DNA of 64,000 nt from Pyrrhosoma nymphula (lineage: Eukaryota > Arthropoda > Insecta > Odonata > Coenagrionidae): contig OY754337.1 in NCBI GenBank assembly GCA_963573305.1, positions 78,567,094 to 78,631,093 of the forward strand, read 5' to 3'. Each line of letters begins with the position of its first letter. Within the stretch, counting starts at the first letter, position 1. A program made the translations under genes and the position numbers. The notes beneath the pieces were generated by a model. That model did no database searches. It saw only the letters and a list, made by a program, of their open reading frames with translations, and was not told the DNA's origin. Shown one piece after another: positions 42,956 to 55,202 of this stretch.

Positions 42956-44287
42956 ACCAAAGGACCTCTTTTTGGGACCTTTAGGGGACTTAAGATCTTT
43001 TTTAATTTGCCTATAACTTTCCTCCTGTCTTGAACTATTAGTCTGCAAAATGTCAGCACAATCGGAGTAAAACTGTAGATATGTATAAAAGACAGATAAA
43101 CAAAGAATCTTTTTTATATATATAGAAGATTCTACTCATTCAGGGTGGATGCTACACTCAGAAATCACGTGGGCCTATAGTTAATGCAAAATATGCAAAC
43201 ATAAACAACATATTATATATAAGCATGTTACATATAACATGAAAAATATGGTAAATGATTAACTACTTAAAGTAACTGTTATTACTTTTAGACTTCTGCG
43301 TCTTTTCTATTCTTGACCCTTGGTACAAAGACGTCTCCGGGATGCTTGTAGTATGTATTTCTTTTACCGACCGAGGTTTTAAGATGACCTAAATCTGTAT
43401 CAAGCTTAGATTAAAGAGGAAGGGAGTAGATGGCGTTTCTACGTGCGAAAGTGAAGGCTTGTTTAATCGCGAAAAATGAATCTCCTAAGATGACTAACCA
43501 TTACTATCCATGACTATTGTGCCCCATTTGTCCATAAAGTATTTGAATAATGCATTCCATCCATGGGAATAATTTCCATTTTGCATTTATGTATATGTAA
43601 ATCATTAGGGTACCACGATGATTCCGTTATCAATGCGTATGTATTAAGTGCTCCACTGATCCATTCAATATGGCCTGATCTATTCAGTGATCCCTTGTGC
43701 AATCGTGCCGTATGTTTTCATCTATTGCCATCTTTAATCTCGTAACTTGTACAATCACAGCGGTCTTGTACGGAGCTAGGGTTTAGGTTTGATTGTCCTT
43801 CCGTCCCATTGCAGCGATGCTAAATGTTGCTTCAGTTCAAGTACCCTGAATTAGATCTGGCGCTGCTTTCTTGATACTCCCGCATTGCCGCTTTCAAAGT
43901 GACCTTAACTTGATTGCGCTCTCGTGACTGGTGTAATGGCGTAACCAGGGATGATTGGTCTTATTACTCAGGTGGTACTTTTTCGAGGCGGCATTTTTGG
44001 GATTAAAAAAATATTAAACACTTTAAAAAAATAAGAATGGCAAAACTCTCTATTCTATCCGAGAAGTAGCATTATTAATTAATTTCTAAGGACGGTTTAG
44101 GTATCTTTACATATTGTATGTTGAACGTCAACTAAAAAACAGAATAGATTTTTATATTAGGTATCATAAATGATTTTTCTGTACAAGAATAAGAAAAATA
44201 TATTTTAGTTCTTTATTTTATTTAAAAATAAAAGAAATCGGATTATTTATTATTAAAATTAATTTTAGAATTATGTCGTCATGGCTA

Positions 44288-44288
<1 letters not shown>
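42956..44288. other. Intergenic stretch, nothing firm
   Basis: 43931-43950 (TGGTGTAATGGCGTAACCAG) resembles retroelement heads of the TGGCGTAGCCAG type, with no body. Otherwise AT-rich and unrecognised. Confidence 0.4.

Positions 44289-44368
<80 letters not shown>
44289..44368. repeat. (TA)n microsatellite, 40 units
   Basis: Uninterrupted TA array of about 80 bp on the left side of the large palindrome. Confidence 0.98.
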
Positions 44369-44369
<1 letters not shown>

Positions 44370-44399
44370 GAGTTCGTGGAAAATCACACACGCGATAAT

Positions 44400-44665
44400 T
44401 TAAATAAAAATAAACTTTTCCACAGGTGGGGCGGAAATAAATATAGAAACACAAAAAGAAGAACACTCACACACTATACGTTCTGATATTTCGACAGCCG
44501 AAAAGCTGCCTTTCTCACAGAAGGAAGGATACAGATACTGATTCTGTATCCTTCCTTCTGTGAGAAAGGCAGCTTTTCGGCTGTCGAAATATCAGAACGT
44601 ATAGTGTGTGAGTGTTCTTCTTTTTGTGTTTCTATATTTATTTCCGCCCCACCTGTGGCAAAGTT

Positions 44666-44677
<12 letters not shown>
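44400..44677. repeat. 278-bp near-perfect palindrome (foldback, copy 9)
   Basis: Arms of about 139 bp, essentially one mismatch (CTTTTCCACAGG against CCTGTGGCAAAG), meet at a central CAGATACTGATTCTG. Each arm has ATTTCGACAGCCGAAAAGC, CTTTCTCACAGAAGG and CGCCCCACCTGTGG. Outer sequence (TTTCTATATTTAT, CCACCTGTGGCA) resembles copy 11 at 53094-53332, so the two form a subfamily. Frames in the arms simply mirror each other. Confidence 0.95.

Positions 44678-44702
<25 letters not shown>
44676..44702. repeat. (TA)n microsatellite right of the palindrome
   Basis: About 13 TA units directly joining the right arm (TTATTTATATATAT). Confidence 0.95.
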
Positions 44703-47700
44703 CATATTTTCCGAAGGAACGGAGGCAATTGACATACCGCAGACAGGGTGGCTCAAACTGTAACTTCGCCATTGTGCGGGTGATTTATAAACGCAGATCT
44801 ATGAAGCGTGTAGACTGCTGAGAGTTGTCCCCTGGGAAATTATTTTCACGCACTGTCACTAGGAATGAATCCGTTTTTTTATGAATTTAATTTTTGTCGA
44901 TATTTGGCTAAGCTAAGGCTTGCTGGATTTTGCTTGGGAATTATCTACATCAGTTTTTTCGATTTTTTAAAATGCTGGTCGGAGATAGTTTTATCATCCA
45001 ACTGTATACCTTATGTACGCCTTTGCTCCTGCGTGACACTCAGGGAAACGGGATAGTGGACTATTAATTACACTTGTCTGCTTAAATAGATGCAAATTCA
45101 TTGATTCCGTGCTCATATTCTTTGTGATTGGTCATGTTAATGGAGAATATAAAGCTAATAATTTGAACTCAAAATATTCAATTAACACAATTAAACCTTG
45201 GTCCCCTCTCTATATGTTTATTTTCAATCCGTGCTTTAGTATTTTGCGTAGGTAGGTATCTGTAGCGATATTTCGTGGAATATCTATATCAATGAGAGTT
45301 ACTTCCACGTTAGTTAACTTTTATTTATTTTCTCGTCCTGTCAGCTTCTTGATGGCTTGTAGATATTTATTATAAGATCAACAGAACAAAATCAAATACA
45401 GTATTTTCTTTATATATTGCAAGATTTTCTGTTACCTAAAAGTATGAACCTCTAATAATAATTAGCGTTAACTCATGAATAATTGGTAGGTATGTATTAT
45501 GATGCAAATAACTAGGTATTAGAGATTTTACCAGTTGAAATTTGTCTATTGAGCTTTAGGTTGTCTGGTTTACCTAAGAAAGTAAAGATTGTAATTTGTT
45601 TAGTTATTCAGACCCGGTTTTATTATCTTGTTACGAAAAAACTATACTGGTACATCTCCTTTCGATAAAGCTCCCGTCAACTAACTTATAGGCTAATGTA
45701 CTGCGAACAAAATTCCAACTTTTAAGTCAATTTTAAGGAAATGGAAAATCAACGTGAACTTGCGGTAGCCGTAAACCAGTCATTATTACACCATACCTTA
45801 GAATTAAATGCTTTTAATTGGCATTTTAACATTATTTATAAACAGTGAGTGATAAACATTTCATGTAAAACATCGATATAATATTTTACAATGAAGTAGT
45901 ACTGAAAACAAAGATTAAGTAGATGCTTGTTACTGTGCTACTATGTTGTTTGCAACTAGATTCCATGTTAAATTTGGAGCAGAAGGGATCACCATAGCAA
46001 TATATGAGCATGATCAAAGTTATCCCGCCGAACTTTGAAGCCCAGCACGAAAGCACCAATCACAAAACAAGTCCCATGATTCTCCGCCTCAAGTTGGCTT
46101 GAAGCGCAATGATAAGGGGTCGAAAGGGTGTATCGCTTGCGCCCCTTGCCCCCACACCTTCCCAAGGGCCCTTCGCGCGGCCCCTAACGTTTCGGACACC
46201 CTTCGCAAGATGGCCGCCACCACCGAAGTGCCCTTCAGGGGCCCTTAGGTGCCGTTTTGGAAACGGCTGCAGTTCGTGGCTCACAGTTTACTGGAGCGAA
46301 AAACAATTGAAATGAGGTTTTACATTTCGTCTATTTGTTAACTTTTTCCCCGTAAGAAAAGCCTTTAATTCGGTGCCGAGGTTTCTTTCTTTGTTTGTTT
46401 TTTTAAATGCACTAAACATATAAGGTTGACATTTTCACTGTCAAATAACTAATAGAATGAAGTTTTATTATTATTTCGTGCCGTCTTCTTGTGCTCTTCA
46501 TCTTTGCCTAAACTCTGGGTCTTGTTTTTAAAATAGTCAATTTTGTCACTGTTAACAATTGAAATTTTAACTTCCTTGGCAACCGCAGTGAAGGATTTAT
46601 TTAGGGATTTGTGCCTGGCAAATTTATCACTTATCAAATTTATGCCGATTTTTTTTCGCTCGACAAAATAGTTTTCTTGCCTTACGTATGAAAGTAGATG
46701 CAAAGTTTTATCAAAAAATGACCATAAATCTAAAAATTCTACTTGGATGTACAACATTAGGCATCTAGCGTTGTAAGCGCTGGGGACGTGGATTTAAATC
46801 ATGCAGGAAAATAATTTTGAATTACTGACATTATTTTTCATGACGCATTAATGCATTAATGTATGACGCATTAATGCACTATGCATTAATTTTTTCTCCT
46901 CAAGTAGGGTATAATACATATTTTAACGTGTAAACTACCTGTATAGATTTAGCAGATCATTGGCAAATATATCAGTCAAAGTATAAGTAAATGCCTTAAA
47001 ATAAAAGTCACACAAAAGATCACTGCCTGTGAAAAATTAATCTCTTATTTATTTCCTATGAAAATTAAGAGAACAATTGCGATATCTGTCAATACTAAGG
47101 TTCACTCTAAACTTCTTGAAAAGGATATATGATCTTTGATTGCAGTTGGTGGTTTTACAGTGTGTTGCCTCCTCCTTACCATCTTGTTCAGACAAGTGGC
47201 TTACAGCGTCTTATTTGCACCGCTTTCATTGGTTTTAATTCAGCACAGTGCTTCTTGAGGGGCCTTGAGAATGCTGCAGGACTCAAGCTTGCCCTTCCTT
47301 TTTTCCTTCCTTCGTAGACGTTTTTGCCAACCTTCACTAGTCCTCCTGATCTCAGTCTAAATTCCATCAGATCAACGACTTGATCATTTCTGCTCAATCA
47401 ATCAAAATCAATATGCGAATGGCAGTCATATTTAAGTCACCCCTCTCCTCTTCACGTGGTTAATTTACGTGTCACGTAAAAAGAATTATTTTAAACCCCT
47501 GAAAAAAATTTCATATTTTTTCTCCTTCCTGTTGGATTTTTAACTCCCTCTCCTAGTTGTCATTACGTGCCTTGTTTATTTTTATTGCATGTGTTTTTTA
47601 ACTTGATTTTTCTGTCTGTTTGGGTGGAATCTTTTAAACGATTCTTCACCACCCACTTACACTCATCAGATCTCCTTCAAATATTGCTCACAGGTGTAAC

Positions 47701-48714
47701 TTCAATGACAATACAATATTACAATGTAAGTGTCACGGCTTTCTATCCCTTTAGGCCTGGGTTCGCTACTATAGAATTTCGTCCCGTCTAAATGCTATGC
47801 ATTACTCCACCTCAAGTGTGAGTTGAGGTGGTTGTAGAAATGAATTAGTATGTCTTCGGTTCGAGGCTATCCTGCTGCAATATATTTTTTCTGTCAAATA
47901 TATTTCAGATATAACGTAAGATGCCCGATCCTGTACATCAAGTCGACTGAACTAATTTTCCCACGTGTATTTTGGATGACAATACAATATTTTCTCCATT
48001 TAAACAAATTTAACACAAAATTTAAACATTAATTTAACACAAAAAAACGTTCTTTTCCTTTTCATGCTAATGTTCACTCAAAATTTTGCCTTAATTTATC
48101 TAAAGAATAACTACAGTTATTGAATGAACAATTGATGCGAAATTATTAATAGCTAAAAACAATAAAATAAAATAAATTTAAAAAACTATTTAAAAACATG
48201 GTTTCATTAAAAAATGTAGTAAAAAGTATTAATTAATTTTTAAGTTGTGTTAACTGATCTACAAAAGGCAGAACGTGATTATTTATGACTAAAAATAAAA
48301 CCATGGAGGCGCAATCAACATTTGTGATGCAAAAGACTTTTCATCGGAAACACCCAAGTCCTTATCATAACTCGTGATTATAAAGTTTTGTCAACAAATT
48401 ACTGTAAAGGTTGAGGCATGGTTCGCTTGCCGCTAATTCTTGGTCATGAACAACTTGGAATACTCAGGACTTTTTACCACGTTACCTATATAGTAATGGT
48501 AAAGTATTTTGTGTCTCATTTGTTGGCTGCGCCCCCATGGTTTTATTTTTAGTCGCAAATAATCACGTTCTGCCTGTTGTAAGCCAGTTGCGTGACAGGT
48601 TAAAAATTTATTACTACTCTTTAATACATGTTTTTGATAAGACCATGTTTTTTGAAAAAGTTTTATTTATTTATTTTCATTGTTTCACTTTGGTGTTGAA
48701 CAACATCCTTTTTG
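44703..48714. other. 4-kb AT-rich stretch, mostly unrecognised
   Basis: A GC-rich island at 46090-46270. A short tandem of GACGCATTAATGCA / GCATTAATG at 46841-46890. A hairpin CCACCTCAA / TTGAGGTGG at 47807-47831. Otherwise no repeat or coding signal. The minus-strand frame at 46449-46757 is Lys/Asn-rich without a domain. Confidence 0.45.
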
Positions 48715-49183
48715 GGCCTGGTGTTCAGCTCGGAGCGTTGAAGACGATCGATATCGGCGTGGGGGATGATGATGTTTTCCTCGGGGCATATCTCCTTCAC
48801 GCACGAGGAGGCTCAAGTGTGACGGCCGGCGGAAGGAGGAAATCTTTAAAGTCGCGCCCTACATTCGTCTTCGTGTGCGCGCAAATGAGGCTCCACCAAT
48901 GAGGTTCTCCTTCGTCCCACCCTCACTCACCGCCGTCTTCCGTCAAGAGAAAAAGTTGCCTTTGGCTTGTGATGATCATCTTGCCTCGCGAGGCAAGAAT
49001 TTCGGGCAGTCTCTCCTCGGCAAAGCGCGAACGTTGTCGGTGACACCCAACTTGCCCCGCGTAATTTCCGTCTTCTCGTATTTTCCATCTCCGTTCATAT
49101 ACCTCTCTGAGATGCCTGGATTTCCTCCCTCTGCCATCTCTTCCGCCTGACCGCCCCCCCCCCCCAAACGATCCCTCCCCTCT
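48715..49183. other. GC-rich patch ending in a poly-C run
   Basis: CpG-containing (GGCGTGGGGGATG, GACGGCCGGCGG), then pyrimidine-rich with a 13-C run at about 49154. Directly followed by A7. No domain or core promoter recognised. Confidence 0.4.
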
Positions 49184-49744
49184 TTAAGGTGGTTTGGCCG
49201 AGATAGTTCCCTAGTCATAATGAAAACCACATTTCAATTTTATTTTTCAATTTAAGCGTCTTTAAGAAGTGTGAAATAAATACTGTAATATTAGTGGCGC
49301 AAAATATATTTATATATTATTACAAAAATTCTTAGCAATTAAATAAATAAAGCTACACAAGTCTCTAACTTGACTCATTTGTTCACGCCGTACGGCTGAA
49401 AAGCCTTCAAATCAGCAGGTTTTTTTGTGATTGTGTAAAAATTACAGCGGTGAGTAATTATTTTTTATAAATAGTTGAGAAAATATACAAACTACACGCC
49501 GTTAGTTTTTTGAGGAAATCTTGGAATTAGAAGTTCCTATTTTTTACAATATTCTTCCTCTGGAGCGTACAGCCGTAATCTATCCCATGTAAAACAGCTT
49601 ATTACATTAGGTAAATTGCTCGAAAAGTAGTTCGGAAAAGGGTTAATATTTTGATATAATTGGGAAGATGGGTGTTTTTTTCTTTAAAATGTGGTAAAAT
49701 TCGTCAATTTCTAGTTGAATTGATATTTTGCTCAAACTACCTAA
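49184..49744 (+). mobile_element. Family A TIR element, copy A7
   Basis: Left end TTTAAGGTGGTTTGGCCGA, right end TTTTGCTCAAACTACCTAA; 561 bp. Internal landmarks present (CGCCGTACGGCTGAA, TATCCCATGTAAAAC). Non-coding. It faces A8, 175 bp away. Confidence 0.9.
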
Positions 49745-49918
49745 AATTCTCTCCTCAGCCTCCAGCGTCCCATTCCCTCCCCGTTCACATTCACTCTTGC
49801 TCAAGATTCCCGCTTCCATTTTCCCATTCCACCCCCTCCCTTCTACCCCCTGCACACCTCCTACCACGTCTTCCTCGCCACGAAATTTATTACTTCGTTT
49901 TTATCCATACTCACACCT
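49745..49918. other. C-rich spacer between A7 and A8
   Basis: Pyrimidine-rich (CCACCCCCTCCC), no recognised feature. Confidence 0.4.
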
Positions 49919-50496
49919 TTTAGGTAGTTTGTTAAGGTAGTAGTAGTGATGTATCAACTCACCTAGAACTTGATGAACTTGACTTCATTTTAGAGAAAAA
50001 ACTCCCATCTTTTTAATGATATCAAAATATTATCCTCTTTGCCGAACTACTTTTCGAGTAATTTACCTAATATTTATTATAAGCTGTTTTATATGGGATA
50101 GATTACGGCTGTGCGGTCCAGAGGGAGAATATATTGAAACAATTAGGAATATATAACAACTAGATTTAGTCAAAAACTAACGGTGTGTAGTTTGTATGTT
50201 TTCTCAACTATTTATAAATAAATAATCTAATTACTCGCTCAGTAATGTTTACAGAATCGGGCAAAAAACCTTCTGTTTTGAAGGCTTTTTAGCCGTACGT
50301 CGTGAAAAAATGAGTAGTTAGAAACTTATGTAGACATATTTAATTATTGGGAATTTAGGCATACATAACTATATTTTTGCACCATTAATATTACAATATC
50401 TACTTCATACTTCTTAAAGACTCTGCAATTAGACAATAAAATTCGAATATGGTCACCATTATGACTATGGGAAATATGTCGCTCAAACTACGTTAA
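49919..50496 (-). mobile_element. Family A TIR element, copy A8, with a repeated left tip
   Basis: Inverse orientation. The left tip appears twice: TTTAGGTAGTTTG at 49919 and TTAAGGTAGTAGTAG at 49932. The right end GTCGCTCAAACTACGTTAA closes at 50496. Body as in A4. Non-coding. Confidence 0.88.
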
Positions 50497-50679
50497 AGCC
50501 TCCAATCCTAGCTCCTCTTTCATCCGAAGCTGAGTTGGTGAGCTTTATGTGAATAACTTTTCTTATTTCTTACGTTTTCCCATCATATATTCCATTTGCT
50601 CCACTTCTGTTGTCTGTGCAATTCTTCGCCCTTTTTCCTTGGAATTAAAACTATTTTGTTGTAAAAAAAGCTACTGGGA

Positions 50680-50733
50680 TACATCTACATACTAACCTGC
50701 CAGCCGCCTCTGGGGTATGTGGCAGGCATTTGT
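50680..50733 (-). mobile_element. LINE 3' terminus fragment
   Basis: ACATCTACATACTAACCTGCC then GCCGCCTCTGGGGTATGTGG: the inverse of the LINE 3' end (CCACACACCCCTGAGG...GTAGATGT). About 54 bp remain, interrupted by the next foldback. Confidence 0.7.
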
Positions 50734-50740
50734 TTTCTTA

Positions 50741-50850
50741 GGTAAAAGAGAAACTTCATTACACAGTCATTATCAAGGCCTTGATAATGACTCTGCAAGT
50801 CGAAACCTTGGTCGGTAAATTAAATAAAAAGTGGACTATTCAAAATTTCT
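50741..50850. repeat. Foldback element (core family), copy 10
   Basis: A perfect 26-bp palindrome at 50766-50791 (half GTCATTATCAAGG) is flanked by TAAAAGAGAAACTTCATTAC on the left and, more distantly, AAATTTCTCTTTTTCC on the right. The core GTCGAAACCTTGGTCGG lies at 50799-50815. It sits inside or beside the LINE 3' fragment. Confidence 0.8.
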
Positions 50851-53093
50851 CTTTTTCCTAGTATTGGAGTAGGTACCACTATGTGACACCTTAGAAAATT
50901 AATTCTTTGTTTTGTCTTCATTGCCTCGATAAAATAATGAAATGAAATTGCGCCAATTCTATTAAATTTGAACGAGGAAAAAAGTTATTATTTATATACA
51001 TTCCATTTGCACACTTACATGATCCAAATACAACTTGATATCTTCCGAATATTATTTATTTAAAGTGTGCGAGAAACTAGGAACAGCAAAGAAAACAAAA
51101 TATACTGATTAGAACATATCCTTTGGCTGCATGCATAAATTGAACATTATAAGCAATATTATTTTAAGTGCGTTAGATATTGGAAGTGCTTAAATTTTTC
51201 CTGAAGCGTATTCCATCATGTATATTCCAAAGTCTGCCGCGTGTGAATTGGTTCTTGCAATTTGTTAATGCAAACGACGCAGCTTGTTTCCTAAAGAATG
51301 TCGATTAATTCCTTCCCTTGCACATGTCCTGGATGGAGCGGTCATGCGTATAACTTCGCGGAACGGCGCTTAATTACTGAAGCATGCTCGAGATGGAACT
51401 AGAATCCGCATCTAGGTTATTGGAGTGAGCTTCTATGCCTTTAAGTAAGGGATGCAATAAGGGCTGTCGCCGCACGCTGCTTTTTTGTCGCCGATGTCGG
51501 ACTGGTTGCTGTCGTCGTTGGTAACCGAATTGTGAGCAGCATTTCCCGTTCAGCACAACCCTTACCTTGTGCAATTAGGTCAACTTGAGAACTGGAGTGA
51601 ATTCTTTTCTTAATATACGGTTTAAGATAGAGCAAGCTATCAATTGGTCAGGTATTTAAGTAAGAGAATCGAGACTATTCCTTACTGTGAAGGATAGGCT
51701 CTTTTTTTACGTCTCCGGACATCATGTACGGGATTCTTACTGGTTGCAGATGTTTCTATGCGATCATTCTCGGTCTAAACAATTTTTTTCCTTAAACAAG
51801 ATAATTTATTTGTTGTATACTCAGTATACACGATGATATTAGGCATATGTATAGGATGACCATTCCATGATCGCGGCTTTATGTAACCCGACATACTCGA
51901 AGCAAGAGGTGTATTTTTTTCTTGGAAAGTATGCCAGTTGCAGTGCACTTCCTCTCAGCTCAGATAACTATTTTTGTATGTAAGCGATGGCTTATTCACC
52001 CGATAAAGCCTGTTTTTTCCATCTCCTAGAAAAAAAGGCGACAATAATTGTCCTGCAGATAAGAGTATCCTGCAGGCTGAATCAGAGGGAATCATTTATT
52101 TTACAGTGATTGTCGTGAGGACAATTATCCTGCCGAAATGTATTCGATTTATAGCAATCACTGCCTTTTATGGGTGAAAGATAAATAGCGAAATGTGATT
52201 GGATGACGACTCAATACTCTGCATCACTTACCCTTGAACATACGTAAACAACGTCCTGAAAAGTGGTGTCTGGTTGGTTAATATGGTAATTTATCGTGTC
52301 AAAGCGATTAAAATGGAATTTATTACATCTCTTTGTACTTTTTATTATTTTGCATTCAATATCTAATTCAATACCTAGTTCAATTCAATTAGTACACATC
52401 AACCTTCTTGCAAGATGCCCTCTCTCCTGATAATCCCTCTCATATTGTTAATATCACTATGGTAATCAATGCAAAATGATGAAAACATGTTAACAAACGA
52501 GAAATTGAAAAACGAAATTAAATTCACTATTAGACAAATGAATGGATAAATAAATAAATTCACCAAAGTGATTAGTAGTTGTCGCTGAATTATCCAGTCA
52601 TACACTGGACAGGCGTCAAGTTAATCAGTTTAATGTCCACGCTAATGTCGATTTAGCCTGATTTTCCCTAGAGCTTTTCGGTCTATGAGCACGAGGCTAG
52701 ATTGAGTCCACGGCTACTGTAATGGAATGGCACTTTTGCAAGGCGAGAGATTCTCTAATTGTGGAGGAAAACCACTGGACCGTGATACGCTCATAAAACC
52801 GAACAGGACCAATTTCCTGGAAACGGTCAATTTGAAGAAAAGAAAAACACTTGTACTCTTTCTCTCTCGATCTTGTTCGCTTCCCGCGATTAAGAGGATT
52901 ATAGAGGGATGGCTGAAGAAGCCACGAGACAGTGTGAAGTACGTTTAGCTCCGTAAGTGAGACGCGATATTCACTCATCGTCATCACTGTTTCAAGCCTA
53001 GAATTTTGGTTAGATGCCACTCTCCAGTTAATGACAGATAAATCTCTAATTTAGCTTTTTTATTATTTTTTGAATTATGCAGTATGCATATAT
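50851..53093. other. Intergenic stretch, nothing recognised
   Basis: About 2.2 kb, AT-rich. AGTATCCTGCAGG-type motifs recur at 52055-52135 without forming a clear element. Confidence 0.45.
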
Positions 53094-53332
53094 AATATGC
53101 CAAGAGTCGATAAAAATATAGAAACAAGCGAAAGACACAAATTTAAACTTCCAATATTTCGGTGGTATTGGCATCCACCTTTCTCAAGGTAAAGAGTACG
53201 AATGGAAAGAGTATTCCTACTCTTTACCGTGAGAAAGGTGGATGCCAATACCACCGAAATATTGGAAGTTTTAATTTGTAAGTGTCTTTCGCTTGTTTCT
53301 ATATTTTTATCGACCACCCTCGTGGCATATTT
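53094..53332. repeat. Foldback element (core family), copy 11
   Basis: Arms of about 110 bp with high identity: GATAAAAATATAGAAACAAG, CTTCCAATATTTCGGTGG, and GCATCCACCTTTCTCA, with inverses in order. Centre TACGAATGGAAAGAGTATTC. Core is CCGAAATATTGG, as in copy 9 (GTCGAAATATCAG). Outer CCACCCTCGTGGCATA pairs with copy 9's CCACCTGTGGCA. Confidence 0.92.
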
Positions 53333-54370
53333 TATATTTATCGCTCGAGTGGTCCTTCAAGAAGTTATATATATACAAATATATGCGAAAACATTAGAAA
53401 AATATCGGATATTTTGCTGACTTTTTATGGCAACCGTCACTGTTTCCTCCGAGTCATTCATCGTAACTTAAACTTTGAATTAAGGGGGAATAGGATAATA
53501 ATTGGCTTTAGTAAATATTTTATTGGTAAGCACGTACAAAACAAGAATCTACAAATTTTTTGGGTTTCATGTTAAGATTCAAGCGTGACAAGGAATTGTG
53601 TAGGTTAGGGACTGCGATAGAAACGTGCATTGTTGATAATTCCCGACTCACTAGGTGATTAGGAACATTCTCTGATAATTTTAGCCCTCCGGCTTGATTG
53701 GAAATATCCAGGGATTTGTATGAAAGACCTCTGACGTTTTTCCGTATCGAGTCGCCTTTCGCTCACTAGATGGTAAAACTCCTTATGAAGCGAACCAGTT
53801 TACAGCGAGTGCTGTAGCGAGCGTAACATACATAGCGACAGTAAAGAAGTTCTACTTCCAAACATCTTAAACGTGTTTATAGGGCTTTTATACGTGGATA
53901 ATTTTGGCGTATGGCTTTACTTAATTACTTGTACTTTCTATAATTCTATGAAAGCGAAATCCAGCGTACGTTTCACAGATTTATTTGTGAGTGCTTATTG
54001 TTTTCGGAAGAATTCAGGTGACTTAATCTTGAAAGTCACTAATTTTTGTATATTTTTGAGATGTTCTTTGTCTCACCCATTTGTAATCTACTAGAAAGGT
54101 TTCATTTATTTTTTGTATTTAAATGAGCTGAGAAAGAAAACAGTTCCTCTCACTTTCCTGTCCCAAATGAACCTAGTCCATGAAATCGGTCGCTCTCCCG
54201 TGACTCGGAAGTGTCGTTTCAAACACCTGAAAAAAAGGATCGTAAGAATTCCCGCTCTCAATTGACCCGTGTAATAATCGTATCATGTCCAGGGCCGGTA
54301 CTTTTAAAGATTTAGGTTTTTCCTGACCCGTTGTCAATATTTTGGCAGAAATAAATATTGTCTAGAATAC
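53333..54370. other. Intergenic stretch, one repeat head
   Basis: CCAGGGCCGGTACTT at 54289 is a lone relative of the hAT-like end at 33736. Otherwise nothing recognised. Confidence 0.4.
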
Positions 54371-54532
54371 TGATGAGTTCTTCTCGGGTTTCACACCTGG
54401 TTAGGCTCTCCATAATCGCCGATGTTTCGGCAGAAGTCTTCCCTACCATTATCAAGGCCCTGGGAAGTCTTATGCCGAAACGTCGGCGATCATGGAGAGC
54501 CTAACCCGGTGTGAAACCCGAGAAGAACTCAA
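54371..54532. repeat. Foldback element (core family), copy 12
   Basis: Arms of about 60 bp: GAGTTCTTCTCGGGTTTCAC, TTAGGCTCTCCAT, and CGCCGATGTTTCGGC, paired with inverses; right core is GCCGAAACGTCGGCG. Loop has CCATTATCAAGGCCCTGGGAAG. Followed by CGCCGGGAAAGCCTAAAATC, the flank also seen after copy 2. Confidence 0.92.
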
Positions 54533-55202
54533 CAGTATCATTCGCCGGGAAAGCCTAAAATCATACATTGTCTTGAATAACTTTCCACTAAAATTATTTT
54601 ATTTCGACGTGTTTCGACGTAGAAAATTAAATTTACAACGCTTAAAATTACAACGTGTTGACGTGGTTATGTCGAAACGCGCTTTAATGGAATAATTTAG
54701 AGGGGAGAATAAAAACATACTATTAATTCATTATGGACTGCACCGGGACTGAAACCGGTGGTTTCATTGTTTTAACCTATACTATAGTATACTACCTATA
54801 CTAGTGAAGATAGGTGCAAGGTAGGAAATCGAATGGTGCAAGTGGGTGCATTTGATCGTGGTTGAATGAGGCGGAAGGGGATCTCGAAGAAGGAATTTTA
54901 GGGGTCTGAGGATCAGGCACGTGTGAAGTGATGCAGGAATGTCAACAAAAGGAAAATTATATATACGTACTTAATGCTGGAACAGGTCGGTGTGGTCAGT
55001 CAGTTTTGAAAACCTCACATTGTTCTCGGTTTAGAAAAGAAACATGCTTTTTGTTCACCACAGAAAGGCGCAGCTTGAAGGATAATACAGGCATCTCATC
55101 CTAGGCAAAGTATATTGTTCGTCTTATGTCGCGGGTGACTTGGGACGTCTGTAGAGGGGTTCTCTATGGACGATCGGACGGATTGCTTTCCTTCGCTGTC
55201 CT
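54533..55202. other. Intergenic stretch, nothing recognised
   Basis: No recognised feature beyond the flank motif shared with copy 2. Confidence 0.4.

Noticed and set aside
44218..44821. Two matching frames starting MFFFLCFYIYFRP on opposite strands
   Set aside because: They come from the two arms of one palindrome; equal peptides are a by-product of inverted DNA.
46449..46757. 102-residue minus-strand frame
   Set aside because: Lys/Asn/Phe-rich with no recognisable domain; typical of AT-rich chance frames.
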